DNA from: DAIRET01 sp036795455
Lineage (GTDB): Bacteria > Bacteroidota > Ignavibacteria > Ignavibacteriales > Ignavibacteriaceae
Assembly: GCA_036795455.1 (NCBI GenBank)
Contig: DAIRET010000011.1
Coordinates: 1-30,071, forward strand
Direction of reading: 5' to 3'
DNA length: 30,071 nucleotides
Shown: positions 24,828 to 30,071 of the stretch, one piece after another
Layout: every line of letters starts with the position of its first letter
Numbering within the stretch: position 1 is the first letter of the stretch
The notes under the pieces: generated by a model
Seen by the model: only the letters and a program-made list of their open reading frames with translations
Databases searched by the model: none
Told to the model about the DNA's origin: nothing
Position numbers and translations under genes: made by a program

Positions 24828-27194
24828 ATTGACAATCTGGCGTAATTCTTTTTTTGAAAGCGGCTTGAATAGAACAACGTCATCAATCCTATTTAGAAAT
24901 TCGGGGCGTATTGTTTTACGCAGCAAATCGCTTAACTGGACACGCAGTTCACCCATTATCTCGTTGATGTTAACTTCCGTAACACGTCCCATATATTCTT
25001 GAATAATATGCGAGCCGAGATTTGAAGTCATTATAATTATACTATTTTTAAAGTTGACGGTTCTTCCCTGGTTATCCGTTAATCTTCCGTCCTCAAGAAC
25101 CTGAAGCAACACATTAAAAACATCCGGGTGAGCTTTTTCAATTTCATCAAGTAGTACAACTGCATAAGGATGCCGTCTAACAGCTTCGGTTAGTTGTCCT
25201 CCTTCTTCGTAACCGACATAGCCGGGAGGAGCTCCGATCAGTCTTGATACGGAAAACTTCTCCATGTATTCGCTCATATCGATTCTTATCATCGCCTTTT
25301 CATCATCAAAAAGGAAAACCGCCAATGCTCTTGCAAGTTCGGTTTTTCCTACACCGGTAGTTCCCATAAAAATAAACGAGCCGATTGGACGGTTTGCATC
25401 CTGCAGTCCGGCGCGGGAGCGTCTGATTGCATTTGCAACAGCAATTACGGCATCATCCTGTCCCACTACTCTTTTATGAAGTTCATCTTCAAGACGGAGA
25501 AGTTTTGCTCTTTCACTTTCGAGCATTTTACTTACCGGTATGCCTGTCCACTTTGCAACAATTTCGGCAATATCTTCCGCATCAACTTCTTCTTTAAGCA
25601 TCTTCTGCTCTTTTTGAATTTGAGCGAGCTCTGCGGTTTCTTTTTGAAGCAGTTTTTCAAGAGATGATATTTTTCCATAACGGATTTCCGCAACTCTTCC
25701 GAAGTCGCCTTCTCTTTCGTACCGTTCCGCTTCCTGCTTAAGATTTTCAATTTCACTTTTTATACTACGGATTGATTGGATTTTCGTTTTCTCCGAATCC
25801 CAGTGGAGTTTTAAATTATCCCGATCTCCATTCAATTCGGCAAGTTCGGATTGCAATTCTTCCAAACGTTTATTTGATGCTTCGTCCTTTTCCCGTTTCA
25901 ATGCTTCCCGTTCAATCTCAAGTTGTTTAATTTTTCTTTCAACAGAATCAAGTTCTTCCGGCATTGAGTTAATTTCAATCCGGAGTTTCGAAGCAGCTTC
26001 ATCAACAAGGTCAATTGCTTTATCGGGAAGAAATCTATCAGAGATATACCGGTTGGAAAGCTGAACAGCAGCAACAATAGCACTGTCAGTAATTCTAACC
26101 CCGTGATGGACCTCGTACCGCTCTTTCAATCCTCTTAAAATTGAAATTGCATCTTCTTCCGAAGGCTGTTCAATTATTACCGGTTGAAATCTTCTTTCGA
26201 GTGCGGCATCTTTTTCAATATATTTTTTATATTCGTTTAATGTTGTAGCCCCGATGCAATGAAGTTCTCCCCTTGCAAGAGCAGGCTTTAAAATGTTTGC
26301 AGCGTCAACAGCACCTTCCGCAGCCCCGGCTCCCACAAGTGTATGAAGTTCATCGATAAAAAGAATAATTTCTCCGTTTGAACTTTGTACTTCACGTAAA
26401 ACTGATTTAATTCTATCTTCAAATTGTCCCCTGTATTGAGTCCCGGCTATTAAAGTTCCCATATCAAGGGCAACAATGTTTTTCGTTTTAAGATTTTCCG
26501 GTACATCGCCCGAAATGATTCTATGTGCAAGTCCTTCCGCAATTGCGGTTTTTCCTACTCCCGGTTCACCAATCAATACGGGATTATTTTTTGTTCTTCT
26601 TGAAAGTACTTGCAGAACTCGGCGGATTTCTTCATCCCTTCCGATAACAGGATCGAGCTTTCCCTGTTTAGCAAGGTCATTCAGGTTTCTTCCGAATTTT
26701 TTTAATGCCTGGTAAGTATCTTCTGCATTCTGGCTTGTTACTCTTTGTGTGCCGCGTACATCTTTTAGAGCAAGAAGAATAGAATCTTTACTAACACCGT
26801 TATCACGGAGCAGTTGTCCCGCTTTTCCCTGGTCGGATGATAATGCAAGAAGGATATGCTCGGTAGATATAAATTCATCCTTCAAATTTTTTGCTTCGCT
26901 GAATGAGTTGTCCAGTAATTTTGCGACTTGTTGGGACATTTGTTGATTCCCTATACCCGCACCCGATACTTTCGGCAGTCTTTCAAGCAGTTCATTTATT
27001 TTAATCCTAATTCTATCAACATTAGCGCCGCATTTCTGAATTACAACTTCCGCCACACTCCCTTTTTCCTGGATTAATGAAGCAAGAAAATGTTCCGGTT
27101 CAAGTACCTGGTTGTTATAATTCTGAGCAATTTCAATAGCATTTTGAATTGATTCTTGTGCTTTTACTGTAAATTTATTCTGATCAAACGGCAT
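24570..27194 (-). CDS. clpB: ATP-dependent disaggregase ClpB
   Basis: Hsp100 chaperone that, with DnaK, pulls proteins out of aggregates after stress. The 874-residue protein is complete: N-domain (1-145), first AAA+ module with Walker A GEPGVGKT (209-216) and Walker B ILFIDELHTL, the long coiled-coil middle domain (about 405-525) characteristic of ClpB as opposed to ClpA/ClpC, and a second AAA+ module with Walker A GTTGVGKT (about 608-615) and Walker B VVLLDEIEKAH, ending in GARPLKRTIQ and the small domain. No ClpP-binding loop is evident. The last 85 codons lie within the duplicated 271-bp block, so the 3' end may have been supplied by the incoming segment. I see no CIRCE element upstream. 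The fba terminator stands between it and the aldolase gene. Confidence 0.97.
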   Translation of the reverse strand: MPFDQNKFTVKAQESIQNAIEIAQNYNNQVLEPEHFLASLIQEKGSVAEVVIQKCGANVDRIRIKINELLERLPKVSGAGIGNQQMSQQVAKLLDNSFSEAKNLKDEFISTEHILLALSSDQGKAGQLLRDNGVSKDSILLALKDVRGTQRVTSQNAEDTYQALKKFGRNLNDLAKQGKLDPVIGRDEEIRRVLQVLSRRTKNNPVLIGEPGVGKTAIAEGLAHRIISGDVPENLKTKNIVALDMGTLIAGTQYRGQFEDRIKSVLREVQSSNGEIILFIDELHTLVGAGAAEGAVDAANILKPALARGELHCIGATTLNEYKKYIEKDAALERRFQPVIIEQPSEEDAISILRGLKERYEVHHGVRITDSAIVAAVQLSNRYISDRFLPDKAIDLVDEAASKLRIEINSMPEELDSVERKIKQLEIEREALKREKDEASNKRLEELQSELAELNGDRDNLKLHWDSEKTKIQSIRSIKSEIENLKQEAERYEREGDFGRVAEIRYGKISSLEKLLQKETAELAQIQKEQKMLKEEVDAEDIAEIVAKWTGIPVSKMLESERAKLLRLEDELHKRVVGQDDAVIAVANAIRRSRAGLQDANRPIGSFIFMGTTGVGKTELARALAVFLFDDEKAMIRIDMSEYMEKFSVSRLIGAPPGYVGYEEGGQLTEAVRRHPYAVVLLDEIEKAHPDVFNVLLQVLEDGRLTDNQGRTVNFKNSIIIMTSNLGSHIIQEYMGRVTEVNINEIMGELRVQLSDLLRKTIRPEFLNRIDDVVLFKPLSKKELRQIVNIQINTVVEMLAAKEITIIVPDEVKDWLADIGYDSTYGARPLKRTIQRYLINPLSQALLMEKFSKGDTIRVEIGEKGMLVFSMAAD

Positions 27195-27276
27195 ATAATT
27201 TCCCTTTCAGTTTATAATCATCTTCAACATAGATTACCGGGTTAGATGCAAAGAGTAACAAAATGTTCCACATTGG

Positions 27277-27316
27277 TTTAAAAAGAAAAAGGCTGTCCCT
27301 TTAAAAGAAACAGCCT
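27277..27316 (-). terminator. Intrinsic terminator of the class I aldolase gene
   Basis: On the minus strand AGGCTGT (27316-27310) pairs perfectly with ACAGCCT (27296-27290) and is followed by TTTTTCTTTTT. It lies 15 bases after the aldolase stop and separates it from clpB. Confidence 0.87.
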
Positions 27317-27330
27317 AAAGATTTTTTTAA

Positions 27331-28392
27331 TTAAGCGATTGTAACGTCATTGCAAAGGTAAACGTCTTGAATAGTATTCAAAAGTTTAACACCTTCTGCA
27401 AGCGGTCTCTGGAATGCTTTTCTACCGGAGATCAATCCCATACCGCCGGCACGCTTGTTAATAACTGCAGTTTTTGCTGCTTCTGCAAAATCGTTTTCGC
27501 CTGAAGCACCGCCGCTGTTGATTAATCCTGCGCGTCCCATATAATTATTAATTACCTGGTAGCGTGTTAAATCGATTAAGTTTTCGCTTGTCATTTCGGT
27601 ATAAACTCTTTTATCGATTTTACCGTATGAAGAATTACCCATATTCAAAGCGGGATAGCCGCCGTTATTTTCAGGCAATTTTTGTTTGATAATGTCGGCT
27701 TGGATTGTAACGCCGAGGTGATTTGCCTGCCCGGTCAAGTCCGCAGAAACGTGATAATCTTTATCTTTTTTGAATTGCGGGTTTCTTAAATAGCACCAAA
27801 GTATAGTTGCAAGACCGAGTTCGTGTGCGTACTGGAATGCTTCGCTTACTTCAATTATCTGGCGTGAACTTTCATCACTGCCGAAATAAATTGTTGCACC
27901 GACTGCAGCGGCTCCCATATCCCATGCTTGTTCAATTCCGGCAAACATTATCTGGTCGAATTTATTCGGGTATGTAAGAAGTTCGTTGTGATTGATTTTC
28001 AGTATGAACGGAATTTTATGTGCATATTTTCTTGATACGAAACCAAGCACACCGAGAGTAGAAGCAACTGCGTTGCATCCCCCTTCAATAGCAAGTTTAA
28101 CTATGTTTTCGGGATCGAAGTAGTCGGGATTTTTAGCGAATGAAGCACCTGCTGAATGCTCGATTCCCTGGTCAACCGGAAGGATTGATAAATAACCGGT
28201 GCCTGCCAATCTGCCTGTACTGTACATCCATTGAAGGTTTTTCAATACATTGATATTTCTATCGGAAGGATTGAAAATTCTGTCTACGAAATCGGGTCCC
28301 GGCAGATGTAATTTTTCTTTCGGAAATTTAGCCTTGTAAGTCAACAGACTATCGGCTTCGCTTCCGAGGTATTCTTTAATTTTTTCTATCAT
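27331..28392 (-). CDS. fbaB: Class I fructose-bisphosphate aldolase (DhnA/FbaB type)
   Basis: Schiff-base aldolase that interconverts fructose 1,6-bisphosphate and the two triose phosphates in glycolysis/gluconeogenesis. The 353-residue protein matches the archaeal/DhnA-type class I family by LPVDQGIEHSAGASFAKNP (about 72-90), PFILKINHNELL, GAAAVGATIYFGSDE, and the C-terminal phosphate-binding GGASGENDF and GGMGLISGRKAFQRP. The Schiff-base lysine cannot be assigned without alignment; lysines in the central barrel strands are candidates. It lacks the metal-binding histidines of class II enzymes. A GGAG lies 8-9 bases before the ATG. It has its own candidate promoter and terminator, so it is probably monocistronic. 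Confidence 0.92.
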   Translation of the reverse strand: MIEKIKEYLGSEADSLLTYKAKFPKEKLHLPGPDFVDRIFNPSDRNINVLKNLQWMYSTGRLAGTGYLSILPVDQGIEHSAGASFAKNPDYFDPENIVKLAIEGGCNAVASTLGVLGFVSRKYAHKIPFILKINHNELLTYPNKFDQIMFAGIEQAWDMGAAAVGATIYFGSDESSRQIIEVSEAFQYAHELGLATILWCYLRNPQFKKDKDYHVSADLTGQANHLGVTIQADIIKQKLPENNGGYPALNMGNSSYGKIDKRVYTEMTSENLIDLTRYQVINNYMGRAGLINSGGASGENDFAEAAKTAVINKRAGGMGLISGRKAFQRPLAEGVKLLNTIQDVYLCNDVTIA

Positions 28393-28433
28393 TTTTTACT
28401 CCGTTCTTTTCTAATGAAATTAATTTTTGTGTT

Positions 28434-28465
28434 CAAAAATAACTATTATTTCATAAGATTTCAAT
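28434..28465 (-). promoter_or_regulatory. Candidate promoter of the aldolase gene (ATTG-N20-TATTTTTG)
   Basis: On the minus strand TATTTTTG (28441-28434) fits TAnnTTTG exactly, and ATTG (28465-28462) lies 20 bases upstream. The ATG follows after 41 bases. Confidence 0.42.
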
Positions 28466-28523
28466 GAACCGGGATTAATATTGAGTTAAAAAATGCTCTT
28501 GAATTCAAATACGTCTTTAAAAT

Positions 28524-29207
28524 TTAATTAGCAGTTACAAGAAACTTAATCAAATTAGGTTCTGCCGAGATGTTTTTCCCTTTCTTCTGAAAAGATGTAA
28601 TTTCAATATTATTTAAAACCATTTTCCTGTTTTCTTTTTCGATAATGTTCATATCCGGCAGATTATTTTCCTTTTCTTTGAGACCAATATAATTATGTCT
28701 CTTTTTCGATTTTTTTTGTGCAGTAGCCGTTAGGTGTTGAGCTTCAGGAGGTGAATTTTCTCCGGTATCGGTTTCCACTATTTTTTCTTCTTCAAATTTA
28801 TTATCGGCAACTGGTACAGGTTGATTAAAATTTTTATCTTCCATTCTATAAAAAATAACAATAATAAAAAACAGTGTCATCAGTAATACAACCTGGTATG
28901 CGGGGATCGGTTTTTTTAATATGTTCAATACCGGGTATTGGCTTAATAGGTTGTTTTTTTTGTCTTTCGTAAGTAGTGCACCCGTTAAAGCGGGGTTAAG
29001 ACGAATTGAAGGCTTTATACTCTTTTCTTCCGAACGAAAACAATCCTCGACTGTATGTAATGTGGTTCGTAATTCCTCGTATTCATCTTCTGACAAATAC
29101 TGTAAAACGGAATCCAGTTCGGTTTGATCTAATTCGACAAAACTTTTTTTTCGTAGTAGGTTTTCTAATCCCGGTAAGATATTGAATAAATCATGATTCA
29201 TACTCAT
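28524..29207 (-). CDS. Single-pass membrane protein, putative anti-sigma factor
   Basis: A 227-residue protein not recognised at family level. It has an acidic N-terminal cytoplasmic part (about 1-100) containing ELDQTELDSVLQYLSEDEYEEL, one clear transmembrane helix at about 103-120 (VVLLMTLFFIIVIFYRM), and a polar Glu/Lys-rich C-terminal part of about 105 residues. Its ATG lies one base after the sigma factor stop codon (TGAGATG), so the two are translationally coupled, the usual layout for an ECF sigma factor and its membrane anti-sigma. The HxxxCxxC zinc motif of ZAS anti-sigma factors is absent. The anti-sigma role is inferred from position and topology only. Confidence 0.6.
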   Translation of the reverse strand: MSMNHDLFNILPGLENLLRKKSFVELDQTELDSVLQYLSEDEYEELRTTLHTVEDCFRSEEKSIKPSIRLNPALTGALLTKDKKNNLLSQYPVLNILKKPIPAYQVVLLMTLFFIIVIFYRMEDKNFNQPVPVADNKFEEEKIVETDTGENSPPEAQHLTATAQKKSKKRHNYIGLKEKENNLPDMNIIEKENRKMVLNNIEITSFQKKGKNISAEPNLIKFLVTAN

Positions 29208-29208
29208 C

Positions 29209-29778
29209 TCAACTCTGTTTATAAATAGTTAGTTTTTTTGACAGATACTTTATTGTGTAATACAGCCTTGATTTCACTGTCCCTTCAGGGCAGTCGAGGA
29301 TACATGCAATTTCTTTAATTGACAGCTCCGAACCGTAGCGAAGTAAAAATGCTGTCTTATGTTCGTAGTCAATCTCTTTAAGTGCAATATATAATTCTTC
29401 ATTAAATGATTGCATGTCAATCTGTCTTTCGTAGTCTTCTTGAAAATTGCTGCTTTGTGAAGGAAAGGATGTATCGTTTCTAATACGTTCCTTTTTAAAT
29501 TCATTTTTGCACATGTTTGAAGCCAACGTGTAAAGCCATGTCGAGAAATTCATACCCGTATTGAAATATGAAGCTTTCTCTATCACTTTAAGGAACAAAT
29601 CATGAGTGAAATCTTTCCCTTTTTCATAATCGCCGTAAAACATCCGGCAGAAGTAGAGGTTCATTTTAGGTGAATACCTTTTATATAACTCTTCAAGAGC
29701 ATGTTCCTTCTTTGCCTGGATAAGCGTCATTAATTCCTCGTCGCTTTTCCCGGTATATTTTAACTTAAAGAGATTCAA
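29209..29778 (-). CDS. ECF-type RNA polymerase sigma factor
   Basis: A 189-residue sigma factor of the ECF type with only regions 2 and 4. Region 2 spans about 25-95: LEELYKRYSPKMNLYFCRMF, then GKDFTHDLFLKVIEKA (the core-binding acidic patch) and FSTWLYTLASNMCKNEFKKER (-10 recognition). Region 4 spans about 130-185: LRYGSELSIKEIACILDCPEGTVKSRLYYTIKYL, a clear helix-turn-helix. It directs polymerase to a dedicated set of promoters and is normally held by a co-transcribed anti-sigma; the next gene is the candidate. The preceding gene ends 11 bases upstream, so at least three genes form this operon. Its regulon cannot be inferred here. Confidence 0.9.
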   Translation of the reverse strand: MNLFKLKYTGKSDEELMTLIQAKKEHALEELYKRYSPKMNLYFCRMFYGDYEKGKDFTHDLFLKVIEKASYFNTGMNFSTWLYTLASNMCKNEFKKERIRNDTSFPSQSSNFQEDYERQIDMQSFNEELYIALKEIDYEHKTAFLLRYGSELSIKEIACILDCPEGTVKSRLYYTIKYLSKKLTIYKQS

Positions 29779-29789
29779 ATTCTTATCGG

Positions 29790-30071
29790 TTATTCTTTTT
29801 CAAACAGTTTATTAAAGAGGTCCATACCTTTTCCTTTTTCTGCAACATGCAGTGCAAGAGATTTTATTTTTTTAGTTTTTGAATCGTTACCACTAATTAA
29901 AAAGTGTTCATACAACTTAGCAAATACAGGTAAATAATTAATATTAATCTGGTGAACTACTGTAACTGAAATATCCTCCGCGAAATCTTCTATTAAATAA
30001 TCGAGCAGCCAGTTATGTTCGTAATTCTTTATTAGTACAGCCATATTATCAAAATCGTTATCACTGTATTT
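29790..30071 (-). CDS. Hypothetical protein upstream of the sigma factor, N-terminus cut by the window
   Basis: The frame stays open from the stop at 29790 to the right window edge. An internal ATG at 30044 would give 84 residues, but nine codons before it (KYSDNDFDN) are also open and acidic, so the true start probably lies outside the window. The visible part has no membrane helix and no motif I recognise; it is rich in aromatic and charged residues (NYEHNWLLDYLIEDFAE) and ends KGMDLFNKLFEKE. Its position 11 bases before the sigma factor suggests the same operon. Confidence 0.6.
   Translation of the reverse strand, partial: KYSDNDFDNMAVLIKNYEHNWLLDYLIEDFAEDISVTVVHQININYLPVFAKLYEHFLISGNDSKTKKIKSLALHVAEKGKGMDLFNKLFEKE

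Noticed and set aside
27195..27290. CIRCE heat-shock operator before clpB
   Set aside because: No TTAGCACTC/GAGTGCTAA arms are present in the upstream region.
1..30071. tRNA, rRNA or CRISPR arrays
   Set aside because: No cloverleaf-like segments with the GTTCRA arm, no rRNA-like stretches and no regularly spaced repeats were seen in the intergenic regions.

Overview
The window reads as chromosomal DNA of an AT-rich bacterium of the Bacteroidota/Chlorobiota/Ignavibacteriota group. The hints are several -7 boxes of the form TAnnTTTG, a large SusC/TonB-like outer-membrane barrel with a carboxypeptidase-regulatory-like N-terminus, an ECF sigma factor paired with a single-pass membrane protein, and a class I DhnA-type aldolase. 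This placement is an inference; there is no rRNA, tRNA or CRISPR in the window to anchor it.

Layout. At 1-205 (minus) lies the start of a probable SAM-dependent methyltransferase, cut by the window edge. 466-2777 (plus) holds menC (menaquinone) and prfA (release factor 1), which converges on lysA (2795-4060, minus). A divergent spacer leads to ribF-rpsO-pnp (4315-7750), a classical flavin/ribosome/RNA-decay cluster ending in a strong terminator, and then to RNase G (8079-9659). gcvT-comB-ftsK (9823-14164) look co-transcribed. They are followed by an unusual three-domain acyl-activating/ACP/acyltransferase fusion (14301-16760), an exported SGNH hydrolase, L-serine ammonia-lyase and a 933-residue outer-membrane barrel protein (to 22285). 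On the minus strand at the right are clpB (24570-27194), a class I aldolase (27331-28392), and an ECF sigma factor operon (28524 to the right edge).

The most notable region is 22572-24827. The last 271 bp of the clpB locus (85 codons plus stop and 13 bp beyond) are present twice as a seemingly perfect direct repeat. Between the copies sits a compact AbiEi/AbiEii-type toxin-antitoxin (abortive infection) operon on the strand opposite clpB. The right copy is the working end of clpB; the left copy is a headless fragment. This looks like a mini-island of about 1.7 kb that integrated at, and restored, the 3' end of clpB, with no integrase or transposase of its own. abiEi also lacks the CCGG tetranucleotide that is frequent in the neighbouring genes, consistent with foreign origin.

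How the genes work together: most are housekeeping functions (translation termination, ribosomal protein S15, PNPase and RNase G for RNA turnover, FtsK for chromosome segregation, ClpB for disaggregation, flavin, lysine and menaquinone synthesis, one-carbon and serine catabolism). The accessory content is limited to the AbiE module and perhaps the sigma/membrane-protein pair. Coordinates and motif positions were read by eye; no homology search was run.
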